Below, one piece after another: positions 1 through 7,355 of a stretch of DNA of 52,602 nt. This DNA is from Rhizobium leucaenae USDA 9039 (GTDB taxonomy: Bacteria; Pseudomonadota; Alphaproteobacteria; Rhizobiales; Rhizobiaceae), in the NCBI RefSeq assembly GCF_000426285.1, contig NZ_AUFB01000027.1, positions 1 through 52,602 of the forward strand, in the 5' to 3' direction. Position 1 is the stretch's first letter. Each line of letters begins with the position of its first letter. Under the pieces are notes generated by a model. The model had not been told where the DNA came from. It did not search any database and was given only the letters and a program-made list of their open reading frames with translations. The position numbers and the translations under genes were made by a program.

Positions 1-251
1 GTCTTTCCATCAGGTTGTGCTTGAACAACCCAACCCTACCGGAAAAAGCCGATGACCACCGCTATCCTGCTACACCACTTCTCGGGACGTCATCCCGAGA
101 CCGCCTTTTCTATCGCTGCTGTGACCAAGAAAATCCGGGTCGAGACGTTTACACGGTCTTCTATTCCGTATCGGAGCGTCTAGTGGGGCGAGGCGAACCG
201 GAGTTGCGCCGCGCCATACGAAGGAGTTGATGCAATGGCATTGACCCAGGC
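1..251. other. No recognisable gene at window start
   Basis: These bases lie downstream of brnA. Short open frames exist on the plus strand (for example 15-230), but none shows a ribosome binding site, a recognisable domain or rhizobial-looking protein sequence. I treat the stretch as non-coding or as decayed accessory DNA; a gene entering from outside the window cannot be excluded. Confidence 0.4.
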
Positions 252-566
252 TTATGTGAGTCCAACCGCCTTGCGTAGCGCCTGCGTCATATCACTCCGC
301 CAATTCTTTCCCTTGGACTGGAATCGCTCAAGGACATCCGGATCTACCCGAAGGGTGACGGCGACTTTCGGCGCAGCCATTTTTGGCCGTCCCCTGGCGC
401 GCTTGATGCTTTCCATCAAATCCGGAAAAGCTTCTGCGAAGGGTTTTGCCTGGGCAAGTTGCTCATCCGTTGCTTCCGGAGCATCTGGATCGGACGCGAT
501 TATCTTTTGAATTTCGGCTTCTTCTCCCTCATCGAGAGGGCGCCGTGAAGAGAATTTGCTCACCAT
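252..566 (-). CDS. brnA: BrnA-family antitoxin
   Basis: A 104-residue protein whose C-terminal half (about residues 58-104) matches the BrnA antitoxin family: GRPK, then VTLRVDPDVLERFQSKGKNW and a helical end RSDMTQALRKAVGL. This is the ribbon-helix-helix type DNA-binding fold. In the family, BrnA neutralises the BrnT ribonuclease and represses its own promoter as a complex. The ATG overlaps the last codons of brnT (stop at 560-562), so the two are probably translationally coupled. The N-terminal half is acidic and probably makes the toxin contact. Recognition is by motif only. Confidence 0.85.
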   Translation of the reverse strand: MVSKFSSRRPLDEGEEAEIQKIIASDPDAPEATDEQLAQAKPFAEAFPDLMESIKRARGRPKMAAPKVAVTLRVDPDVLERFQSKGKNWRSDMTQALRKAVGLT

Positions 567-778
567 AAGAGCTTCCTTTCCTTGCGGCTTGCGGGACGTA
601 TCGAAATGACCGAGATGGCTTGTGAGCCAAGCGGCTTGAATACGACAGCGGCAACGTCCCGTCCGCCGACTGCCATGGAGCGGCCCTCATTCGCTGGGAC
701 GACAATAGAACCTGCGAAGTCCAGGCCGTGCTTGGCTAGATTTGTTTCGCGCTTAAGTTCGTCCCAGATGATCTTCAT
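560..778 (-). CDS. brnT: BrnT-family toxin, internally shortened
   Basis: A 72-residue protein starting at the ATG of MKIIWDELKRETNLAKHGL, the typical BrnT opening, and ending with the conserved core ISVISIRPASRKERKLL that carries the Arg and Glu residues linked to ribonuclease activity. Family members are usually about 85-95 residues. Here roughly ten residues normally following KHGLDFA are absent, and the segment around AVGGRD also looks a few residues short. Reading frame is kept, so these are in-frame deletions rather than a frameshift. The toxin may be weakened or inactive. There is no obvious Shine-Dalgarno sequence before the ATG. An alternative upstream start at 793 (MYENY) would add only five residues and would not restore the missing part. 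Confidence 0.8.
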   Translation of the reverse strand: MKIIWDELKRETNLAKHGLDFAGSIVVPANEGRSMAVGGRDVAAVVFKPLGSQAISVISIRPASRKERKLLW

Positions 779-785
779 ATAATTT

Positions 786-834
786 TCGTACACGGAAAAT
801 TAATGGGCAGCAAGAATTATCGTACACGGAAAAT
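786..834 (-). promoter_or_regulatory. Paired 15-bp direct repeats upstream of brnT
   Basis: The 15-mer tcgtacacggaaaat occurs twice, at 786-800 and 820-834, exactly 34 bp apart, just upstream of the brnT start at 778. The block is AT-rich compared with its surroundings (22 of 60 bases G or C in 781-840). BrnTA operons are autoregulated by the BrnA-BrnT complex, so these are the natural operator candidates. The repeat is seen directly; its role as operator is inference. Confidence 0.6.
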
Positions 835-1121
835 GGAATGGTGATGAATCTGACGTGGCGCTCATAAACGGTTCCAGGCGAGTCAGCCGAACAGATTGTG
901 GGATATGCTGCTGACTCTCTTGGATTGGTGGTGAACTCAGCAAGCTCTTTCGGTGATCGCATATGGATGATCCCTGCGTGCCACGACAAGCTTCGATTGC
1001 AGCAAGCAGCTTTAGACGGCAATACCTGGAGGTTGCAGTTTGTCTTCGGCATAACCACATTTCCAGCGCTGCCGCTCTTATTCTCAAAGATTCTTACAAG
1101 CCGCAGACGCTGAGGGACAGA
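835..1121. other. Intergenic stretch, nothing recognised
   Basis: Short overlapping open frames are present on both strands, but none has a convincing start site or domain. I see no tRNA, terminator or insertion-sequence end here. Confidence 0.4.
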
Positions 1122-1349
1122 ATGCTAAGAATTTTGACGATCGTCTTTCGGTGCATCTGGGCGTTCGCCATAATTGCTACCGCTATAGGTATCGGCGCGG
1201 CATATGGTTGGGAAAAGCATGGTCTGGTTGCGGCCATCGCGCTCGGGTTTGTTGGTCTCGTGGTTAGCTGGCCCTGCGCCTATTCACCCGCACTGTTCTT
1301 TGAATTGTTATGCCAATTGTTGGGCGAATTTCTAATGAGCCTAATTTGA
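1122..1349 (+). CDS. Small two-helix membrane protein, unknown function
   Basis: A 75-residue frame starting at an ATG preceded by GAGGGACAG, a usable ribosome binding site. Two hydrophobic stretches (about residues 9-29 and 34-56) are joined by a short charged turn, GWEKHG, predicting a two-helix inner-membrane protein. I do not recognise the family. A longer in-frame reading from 963 exists, but its extra 53 residues look like non-coding sequence and the internal ATG has the better ribosome binding site. It lies in the accessory-looking stretch between brnTA and the tRNA-Arg gene. Confidence 0.5.
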   Translation: MLRILTIVFRCIWAFAIIATAIGIGAAYGWEKHGLVAAIALGFVGLVVSWPCAYSPALFFELLCQLLGEFLMSLI

Positions 1350-1453
1350 TGATCCTCGACCGTGATGCGGTCGTCGACAGGGTGAATAAAGTGGAAGCGA
1401 GGGCTGTCGCCGTTCAAAGCGATGGAGCGGGAATGGACCTAAGTTTTGAAAAA

Positions 1454-1530
1454 TGGTGATCCCGACGCGATTCGAACGCGTGACCCTCAGATTAGGAATC
1501 TGATGCTCTATCCTGCTGAGCTACGGGACC
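1454..1530 (-). tRNA. tRNA-Arg, anticodon CCT
   Basis: Read on the minus strand, this is a 77-nt cloverleaf: acceptor stem GGTCCCG pairs with CGGGATC (one G-U pair), the D arm carries TAGCTCAGCAGG, the anticodon loop is TTCCTAA with CCT at 1494-1496, the T arm has GTTCGAATC, and the CCA end is encoded. Anticodon CCT reads AGG. The 3' end faces the accessory segment 1-1453, the usual geometry for island integration into a tRNA gene. Confidence 0.95.
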
Positions 1531-1554
1531 ACTAAGATTGATCCATACAAAAGC

Positions 1555-1576
1555 AAGGGCCCGAAGCCAAGCCCTT
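1555..1576 (-). terminator. Hairpin after M20 hydrolase gene
   Basis: On the minus strand AAGGGC, a ten-base loop and GCCCTT form a stem followed by GCTTTTG, between the amidohydrolase stop codon and the tRNA gene. It is a plausible intrinsic terminator, although the T run is short. Confidence 0.5.
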
Positions 1577-1650
1577 TTCCCGTCTCGGAGACAATCTGCT
1601 TTTGTCGGGCCATGCGCTAATGGTCAGGCGCACGGAGAGATGGTGGTGGC

Positions 1651-2811
1651 TCAGGCGTTCAGGCGCTGTTCGGCGAGCCGGACCCAATAGGAGATCCCGT
1701 GGGCGATGGCTTCGTCGTTGAAGTCGTAGGCCGGGTTGTGCAGGCCGGCGGTGTCGCCGTTGCCGACGAAGATGAAGGCGCCGGGGCGGGCGTTCAGCAT
1801 ATAGGAGAAATCCTCGCCGCCCATCATGGGATCGATGTTCGGGATGACGTTGGCGGTACCGGCGATGTCGCGTGCGGCGGCAATCGCATGCTCGGTCTCG
1901 TCGGCGTGGTTGACGGTGACCGGATAGTTGCGGTGGAACTGGATATCCGCCTCGGCGTCATGGCTGGCGGCGATGCCGCTGACGATCTGCCGGAAGCGGC
2001 GTTCGGCGAGGTCGCGAATCTCCGGGTCGAGCGTGCGGACGGTGCCGACGAAGCTCGCGTCGTTCGGAATGACATTGTAGGCATTGCCGCCATTGAATTT
2101 GGTGACGGAGACCACCACCGATTTCAGCGGATTAGCGCTGCGCGAGGCGATGAGTTGCAGGTTGGTGACGATCTGCGCGCCGATGGCGATGGGGTCGATG
2201 GTCGTGTGCGGCATGGCGGCGTGGCCGCCGCGCCCCTTGATGGTGACGGTGAACTCGTCGGTCGCCGCCATGATCGCGCCCTTGCGGATAGCGAACTGGC
2301 CGACCGGCAGGCCCGGCAGATTGTGCATGCCATAGACTTCCTCGATGCGGAAGCGCTCCATCATGCCGTCCTTGACCATGGCGTCGCCGCCGGCGCCGCC
2401 CTCTTCGGCCGGCTGGAAGATCACGGCAATGTTGCCGTTGAAATTGCGGGTCTCGGCAAGGTATTTCGCAGCGCCCAGCAGCATGGCGGTGTGGCCGTCA
2501 TGGCCGCAGGCATGCATCTTGCCGGGTGTCTCGGAAGCCCAGGGCTTGCCGGTGATTTCGGTGAGCGGCAGGGCATCCATGTCGGCGCGCAGGCCGACGG
2601 TGCGGCCTTCGCCCTTGCCGCGGATCAGGCCGACGACCCCGGTGCGGCCGATGCCGGTGACGACCTCGTCGACGCCGAATGCCTTCAGTTTTTCGGCCAC
2701 GAAGGCGGCGGTATTTTCCACCGCATACATCAGCTCAGGCCTCGTATGGATATAGCGGCGCCATTCCGTCACTTCGTTCTGGAGTTCGGCGGCTCTGTTC
2801 AAAATCGGCAT
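1651..2811 (-). CDS. M20-family amidohydrolase (hippurate hydrolase-like)
   Basis: A 386-residue zinc-dependent amidohydrolase of the M20D/HipO type, which hydrolyses N-acyl amino acids or similar amides in the cytoplasm. Metal and catalytic motifs are in order: RADMDALPL, the HACGHDGHTAMLLG block, PAEEGGAGG with the catalytic Glu pair, a dimerisation (lid) domain with GGHAAMPH, and the C-terminal metal ligand in GGEDFSYM. Length is normal for the family. The ATG has AGGA upstream. It is divergent from the DD-carboxypeptidase gene. The exact substrate cannot be read from sequence. Confidence 0.9.
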   Translation of the reverse strand: MPILNRAAELQNEVTEWRRYIHTRPELMYAVENTAAFVAEKLKAFGVDEVVTGIGRTGVVGLIRGKGEGRTVGLRADMDALPLTEITGKPWASETPGKMHACGHDGHTAMLLGAAKYLAETRNFNGNIAVIFQPAEEGGAGGDAMVKDGMMERFRIEEVYGMHNLPGLPVGQFAIRKGAIMAATDEFTVTIKGRGGHAAMPHTTIDPIAIGAQIVTNLQLIASRSANPLKSVVVSVTKFNGGNAYNVIPNDASFVGTVRTLDPEIRDLAERRFRQIVSGIAASHDAEADIQFHRNYPVTVNHADETEHAIAAARDIAGTANVIPNIDPMMGGEDFSYMLNARPGAFIFVGNGDTAGLHNPAYDFNDEAIAHGISYWVRLAEQRLNA

Positions 2812-2910
2812 GCTGATTTTTCCTGCTGCTCAATATCGGATTCGGGTCTAGCAATTTGATCCGACACACAACCCTCAGCATCACATCGCACTTTTTTATG
2901 CCATGCGCGT

Positions 2911-2928
2911 GATCACAAGGCTGTGATC
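2911..2928. promoter_or_regulatory. Perfect inverted repeat in divergent promoter region
   Basis: The sequence reads GATCACA, spacer AGGC, TGTGATC: a perfect 7-bp inverted repeat in the 210-bp gap between the divergent amidohydrolase and DD-carboxypeptidase genes. It could be an operator for either gene. It resembles half-sites of CRP/FNR-type regulators, but the half-sites are in the reverse order, so I do not assign a regulator. Confidence 0.45.
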
Positions 2929-3028
2929 GGTTGGCAATAAACTCGTCAATCGCCTTTGCCTTCTCTTAGCCATATAGGTTAAATAGGGGGAGCTTTCGAG
3001 AAAATTCCGGACTTCTGAAGGATTGACC

Positions 3029-4195
3029 GTGCTGACGAAGCAGAATCGTTTGTATGCCGCTTTGCGGCTGGTTCCCATGGCCGCCGCCGCATCCATGCTT
3101 TTCCTGTCGACTGCGCATGTGGCCGAGGCCAATCCGCATATCCTCGTCGATGTCAGCAGCGGCCGCGTGCTCGATCATGAAGAAGCCTTCCGCAAGTGGT
3201 ATCCGGCTTCGCTCACCAAGCTGATGACGGTCTATGTCGCTTTCCGCGCCCTTCAGTCCGGCCAGGTCACGCTCGATACGCCTGTTGTCATGTCCAAGCT
3301 TTCCTCTTCGCAGCCGCCGGCGAAGATGTATTTCAAGCCGGGCCAGAAGCTGACGCTCGACAACGCGCTGAAGATGATGCTGGTCAAATCCGCCAATGAC
3401 CTTGCGATGGCGATCGCCGAGACGGTCGGCGGTTCCGAGCAGGGCTTCGTCGCGCGCATGAATGCGGAAGCCGCCCGCCTCGGCATGCGCGACACGCATT
3501 ACATCAATCCCAACGGCCTGCCCGGCAAGGGTCAGTACACGACGGCACGCGATCTTGCTGTCGTCAGCGTGGCGCTGCGCCGCGAGTTCCCGCAATATGC
3601 CGGTTATTTCTCGCTGGAAGGCTTTACCAACGGCGTCAAGCAGGTGCCGAACATCAATATGCTCATAGGCCGCTTCGATGGCGCCGACGGTATGAAGACC
3701 GGGTTCATCTGTGCGTCCGGCTTCAATCAGATCGCCTCGGCGACCCGCAACGGCCGCACATTGGTCTCCGTCGTTCTCGGTACGGACAGCCTTGCGGCGC
3801 GCGCCGACGATTCCGCCAATTTCCTCGAAAAGGGTTTCGAAAACCAGTTCTCCGGCCGGGATACGCTGGCAAGCCTGCAACCCTACGGGCAGGGCCAGGA
3901 CGAGGTTGCCGACATTACCGCCGAGATCTGCAGCGCCAAGGGCGCACAGCACCGCAGCGAAACCCGTGATCCCACCGGCCGCACCAAGGTGCAGTCGCCC
4001 TACATCCATGAAATGGATCACGAGCCGAATTTCGTCTATGCCGGCCTGATCGGCGGTCAGGACGTTGCCACCGCAAGCAAGGGCGACAAGGACGACGTGG
4101 CTGCGAAGGGCGACAAGACCGTGAAGGGCGACAAAATTGCCGCTACGGGCGATGTCACCGGCATACCCATCCCCATGCCGCGTCCCACTTACTGA
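3029..4195 (+). CDS. D-alanyl-D-alanine carboxypeptidase (class C-type PBP, DacA-like)
   Basis: A 388-residue penicillin-binding DD-carboxypeptidase that trims the terminal D-Ala of peptidoglycan stem peptides in the periplasm. A signal peptide ends around AEA (residue 34). All three active-site motifs are present: SLTK at about 61-64, SAN at 121-123 and KTG at 222-224. The GTG at 3029 is preferred because GAAGGA lies 7 bases upstream; a TTG at 3023 would overlap that site. The last 30 residues are an unusual Lys-Gly-Asp-rich tail (KGDKDDVAAKGDKTVKGDK) before a Pro-rich end. The next gene begins 13 bp downstream. Confidence 0.92.
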   Translation: MLTKQNRLYAALRLVPMAAAASMLFLSTAHVAEANPHILVDVSSGRVLDHEEAFRKWYPASLTKLMTVYVAFRALQSGQVTLDTPVVMSKLSSSQPPAKMYFKPGQKLTLDNALKMMLVKSANDLAMAIAETVGGSEQGFVARMNAEAARLGMRDTHYINPNGLPGKGQYTTARDLAVVSVALRREFPQYAGYFSLEGFTNGVKQVPNINMLIGRFDGADGMKTGFICASGFNQIASATRNGRTLVSVVLGTDSLAARADDSANFLEKGFENQFSGRDTLASLQPYGQGQDEVADITAEICSAKGAQHRSETRDPTGRTKVQSPYIHEMDHEPNFVYAGLIGGQDVATASKGDKDDVAAKGDKTVKGDKIAATGDVTGIPIPMPRPTY

Positions 4196-4208
4196 TCGGA
4201 CCTGAACC

Positions 4209-5396
4209 ATGAGCGTTCCGCAGGAGAGGGTGCCGGTTTCGATCCTGACCGGTTTTCTCGGAGCCGGCAAATCGACATTGCTCAATCGCATCCTCAAGGA
4301 CGCGGCGATGCGGGATGCGGCTGTCATCATCAACGAGTTCGGCGATGTCGGCATCGATCACCTGCTGGTCGAAAGCTCCGGCGATGCCATTATCGAGCTC
4401 TCCGATGGCTGCCTTTGCTGCACGGTGCGTGGCGAGCTGGTGGATACGCTCGCAAATCTGATGGACGCCATGCAGACCGGCCGCATCCGGCCGCTGAAGC
4501 GCGTCGTCATTGAGACGACCGGGCTTGCCGATCCCGCGCCGGTGATGCAGTCGGTCATGGGCAATCCGATCATCGCCACGAATTTCGACCTGGATGGCGT
4601 GATCACCGTCGTCGATGCGGTCAACGGCTTGCAGACGCTCGACAATCATGAAGAGGCGCGCAAGCAGGTGGCGGTCGCCGACCGGCTGATCGTCTCCAAA
4701 ATCGGTTTGGAAGGCGCTGCTTCCATCGACATGCTTGAGGGACGGCTGCGGGCGCTCAATCCGCGGGCGCAGATCATGAATGCCGACAGCAATGCCGCCG
4801 GGCGCGCCGCCATTTTCGTCAACGGGCTCTACGATCCAGCTTCGAAGATCGCCGATGTCGGCCGCTGGCTGCGCGACGAGCTTGAGGCGGATGATGATGA
4901 CCATGATCACGAACATGGGCACGATCACGATCATCATCATGGTGGACACAGCCATCACCGCCATGGCCACCATCATCACGGGCATCGCCATCAGCACGCC
5001 CATGACGTGAACCGTCATGGCGAGTCGATCCGCTCCTTCTCGATCGTCGAAAACCAACCGATCGACCCAATCGCGCTGGAAATGTTCATCGACCTCCTGC
5101 GTTCGGCGCATGGCGAAAAGCTGCTGCGGATGAAGGCGATCGTTGCCATGTCCGACAGACCGGAGCGTCCGGTCGTGCTGCATGGCGTGCAGAACATCTT
5201 CCATCCGCCGGTGCGCCTGCCCGCCTGGCCCAATCCCGACGACCGGCGGACCCGCATGGTGATCATCACCAAGGATCTGCCCGAAGACTTCGTAAAGGGC
5301 CTGTTCGACGCGTTTTTGAGCAAGCCGCGTGTTGACACGCCGGATAGAGCGGCGCTTGAGGACAATCCGCTGGCTGTGCCGGGGATGCGGTTTTAG
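4209..5396 (+). CDS. CobW/ZNG1-family GTP-binding metallochaperone-like protein
   Basis: A 395-residue G3E GTPase. The P-loop GFLGAGKSTLLN is at about residues 15-26, the metal-binding CLCC (CxCC) at 68-71, the switch motif ETTGLADPAP near 100-109, a strongly His/Asp-rich segment about 230-273, and a CobW_C domain after it. Family members deliver zinc or cobalt to client proteins. The His tract suggests zinc handling rather than cobalamin synthesis, and no cob genes adjoin it. Odd feature: the base-recognition motif, normally [N/S]KxD, reads SKIG here, so the Asp that selects guanine is missing. The gene lies 13 bp after the carboxypeptidase gene, so they may be co-transcribed. Confidence 0.88.
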   Translation: MSVPQERVPVSILTGFLGAGKSTLLNRILKDAAMRDAAVIINEFGDVGIDHLLVESSGDAIIELSDGCLCCTVRGELVDTLANLMDAMQTGRIRPLKRVVIETTGLADPAPVMQSVMGNPIIATNFDLDGVITVVDAVNGLQTLDNHEEARKQVAVADRLIVSKIGLEGAASIDMLEGRLRALNPRAQIMNADSNAAGRAAIFVNGLYDPASKIADVGRWLRDELEADDDDHDHEHGHDHDHHHGGHSHHRHGHHHHGHRHQHAHDVNRHGESIRSFSIVENQPIDPIALEMFIDLLRSAHGEKLLRMKAIVAMSDRPERPVVLHGVQNIFHPPVRLPAWPNPDDRRTRMVIITKDLPEDFVKGLFDAFLSKPRVDTPDRAALEDNPLAVPGMRF

Positions 5397-5404
5397 CTAG
5401 CTAC

Positions 5405-5585
5405 ACCCGCCTCGCCCTTCGAGGGCCCTGCGGGCCACCTCAGGGTGAGGCTGATCTTTGTGCATTGCCGCCCATAATCAGAGTGCGGTGTCAGGGCGTG
5501 CTCAAGGAAAGCCGGGCTCGCCCCATCCTCATGGTGAGGTGGGAGCCCTGAGCTTGTCGAAGGGCGACCCTCGAACCAAGAGGAT
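5405..5585. repeat. Rhizobial intergenic palindromic element
   Basis: A stretch of about 180 bp with nested inverted repeats. The arms CGCCCTTCGA (5413-5422) and TCGAAGGGCG (5557-5566) are perfect complements, and there are internal CCTCAGGGTGAGG and CCTCATGGTGAGG palindromes. It fills the gap between the convergent CobW-like and TusA-like genes. The design matches the short, non-coding repeat families common between rhizobial genes; membership is judged from structure only. Confidence 0.65.
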
Positions 5586-5602
5586 GGCCCGTCGGTGGCC
5601 GA

Positions 5603-5836
5603 TCAGCCCTTGCGGATGACGAACCGGTGGCCGCTGTCCGTCTTCTCGCTGGCGAGAAGTGTATGGCCCTTTTCATTGCAGAGATGCGGAATATCGATGA
5701 CGGCAAGCGGATCGGTCGTTTCGACCGTCAAGGTCGCGCCGCTCGGCAGTCCGCGCAGGCGCTTTTCCGTCTTGATTGCCGGATAAGGGCATTTCAGCCC
5801 GCGCAGATCGTAAACCTCGTCGGTCAGGCTATTCAC
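5603..5836 (-). CDS. TusA/SirA-family sulfur carrier
   Basis: A 77-residue protein with the TusA core DLRGLKCPYPAIKTEKRL, including the CPxP motif whose Cys carries persulfide sulfur, followed by the two-layer sandwich segment and a C-terminal VIRKG. Such proteins relay sulfur to tRNA thiolation or other sulfur-transfer reactions. The start is taken as the GTG at 5836, which overlaps the end of the upstream L,D-transpeptidase gene (stop 5829-5831) by 8 bases, implying translational coupling. An in-frame extension to 5911 reads as unstructured Pro/Ser-rich sequence and is rejected. The specific relay partner is unknown. Confidence 0.85.
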   Translation of the reverse strand: MNSLTDEVYDLRGLKCPYPAIKTEKRLRGLPSGATLTVETTDPLAVIDIPHLCNEKGHTLLASEKTDSGHRFVIRKG

Positions 5837-7124
5837 TCTTGGCCCAAAACTTCCAGAAGGGCGGCTTTTTGGCCGGCTCGGTCTGTGCGGTTTCCATGGG
5901 CTGGGGCGCATAGGCGAGCGGATTGACGCCCGAGTTCATCGGGTTTGCCATCGGGATCGGCACATTCGCGGGAATGTTGGCTGCTAAGACGGGACCGCCT
6001 GGCTGCTGCGCGGTTGCTTCGGGGGCTGCGGTTGCCACGCGAATGCTTGCTGTCGACGGATTGGTTGTTGGGCTCGATACCGTGCCACCGCGGGCAAGCT
6101 GCTGCGCAGACTGGTTGGCCATCATCGACTCCAGATCGGCCACTTTCATCATCTTGCCGGCCGCAAGTGCGGTGCCGGTCGGAGCATAGGCGAGATCGTG
6201 GCCCTTGCGCTGCTTGGCGACAACGGCCTTCCGTTCGGCTTCGGTCGGGTCGTACCAAGCCATGCCGTCATATTTCTTCAGAGCGGCACTGTAATCGGCA
6301 TCATACTGCTTGCCGTAGGACAGCAGCGCTGTCTGCAAAGCCGGCGGTGTCGTCATGACCGGGCATTTGCCGCCGGCGTTGAACGGGCCGGTGGCCTGCT
6401 GGTTGAAGACGTATTTCTTCTCGCAGACCTCGACTTCCGGCGGACGCTTCGTCACTTCGAAATTGTCGTAGCCGACCTTCAGCATCTTCCAGAATTCGAT
6501 ATTCGGGCTGAGGCGATGTTTGACCATATTTTCCGCCGTCATGCGAAAGGGGAAGGCCTCAAGCTGGATGGCCTTCTGGCCACCTTTGAAGGCGTCGCGC
6601 GCGAAGGCATAGATTTCCAGCACCTGCTGGTCAGTCATCGAATAGCAGCCGGACGACGAGCAGGCGCCATGGATCATCAGATTGGCGCCGTTGCGGCCAT
6701 TGGCCGCGTCATAGCGGTTCGGAAAACCGGTGTTGATGGCGAGATAATATTTAGAGTTCGGATTGAGGTTGGCCGGCGTCAGCATGTAGAAGCCTTCCGG
6801 CGCCTGCCGGTCGCCCTCCTTCACCTTCGGGCCGAGACGGCCGGACCAGGCGCAGATCTTGTAATCGGCGATGACCTCGAAGCGATTGCTCTGGTTCGCC
6901 TTGAGGATCTCCATCACGCCTTCTTCCTTGAAGATGCGGATCATGATCGGCGAATTGCGGTCTATGCCCTTTTTCGTCATATCGGCGAGGATGTGGCTGG
7001 GAAGCGGCTGCTCGACCTTGTTTTTCACCGTCGACAGATCGATCGACGCGGATTCGAGCGTGTCGTTACAGCTGGCGAGAGCCAGCGCGATCAGGGAAAC
7101 ATAGGCAAGGTGACGGATGCGCAT
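5829..7124 (-). CDS. YafK/DpaA-type L,D-transpeptidase-fold lipoprotein
   Basis: A 431-residue exported protein. The N-terminus has a lipobox LALASC with Cys19 as the predicted lipidated residue. The YkuD-fold catalytic region contains HGACSSSGC, with His152 and Cys160 as the catalytic pair, as in the YafK branch. Characterised YafK (DpaA/LdtF) releases Braun lipoprotein from peptidoglycan rather than making crosslinks, so either hydrolytic or transpeptidase activity is possible. The C-terminal 130 residues are Ala/Pro/Thr-rich and low complexity, ending in a basic-aromatic patch (KKPPFWKFWAKSE). The gene overlaps the TusA-like gene. Confidence 0.85.
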   Translation of the reverse strand: MRIRHLAYVSLIALALASCNDTLESASIDLSTVKNKVEQPLPSHILADMTKKGIDRNSPIMIRIFKEEGVMEILKANQSNRFEVIADYKICAWSGRLGPKVKEGDRQAPEGFYMLTPANLNPNSKYYLAINTGFPNRYDAANGRNGANLMIHGACSSSGCYSMTDQQVLEIYAFARDAFKGGQKAIQLEAFPFRMTAENMVKHRLSPNIEFWKMLKVGYDNFEVTKRPPEVEVCEKKYVFNQQATGPFNAGGKCPVMTTPPALQTALLSYGKQYDADYSAALKKYDGMAWYDPTEAERKAVVAKQRKGHDLAYAPTGTALAAGKMMKVADLESMMANQSAQQLARGGTVSSPTTNPSTASIRVATAAPEATAQQPGGPVLAANIPANVPIPMANPMNSGVNPLAYAPQPMETAQTEPAKKPPFWKFWAKSE

Positions 7125-7355
7125 TCTGACTTAGCCCATAGACACGAAGAGCGGCCGCACGATCTGTTCGTCGCGCCCAAATCGAAACATGAAACAGAAT
7201 CATAGACGGCTTATACTTGAGAATTCCTTACCAGCCTATGACGTGCTCGCGGCGCACCCGCAAGCTTTTCTTTGTCATAATGGGTTCGATAACAAGAATG
7301 TGGCCAAGATTTGGCCTCATTCCCGTCCTGTGACATCGCGAATCTCCAACTTGAG

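Noticed and set aside
15..230. 71-codon plus-strand frame at the window start
   Set aside because: No ribosome binding site, no known domain, and another frame in the same stretch is equally open.
1..1453. Second copy of tRNA-Arg 3' end as attachment-site repeat
   Set aside because: Read through 1-1453 and found no copy of the tRNA 3' sequence; if it exists it is outside the window.
1699..2859. 386-codon open frame on the plus strand opposite the M20 gene
   Set aside because: Antisense shadow of a high-G+C gene; Asp/Gly/Val-rich sequence with no domain, whereas the opposite strand has all catalytic motifs.
2966..4354. 462-codon minus-strand frame opposite the DD-carboxypeptidase
   Set aside because: Antisense shadow; the plus strand has signal peptide and SLTK/SAN/KTG motifs.
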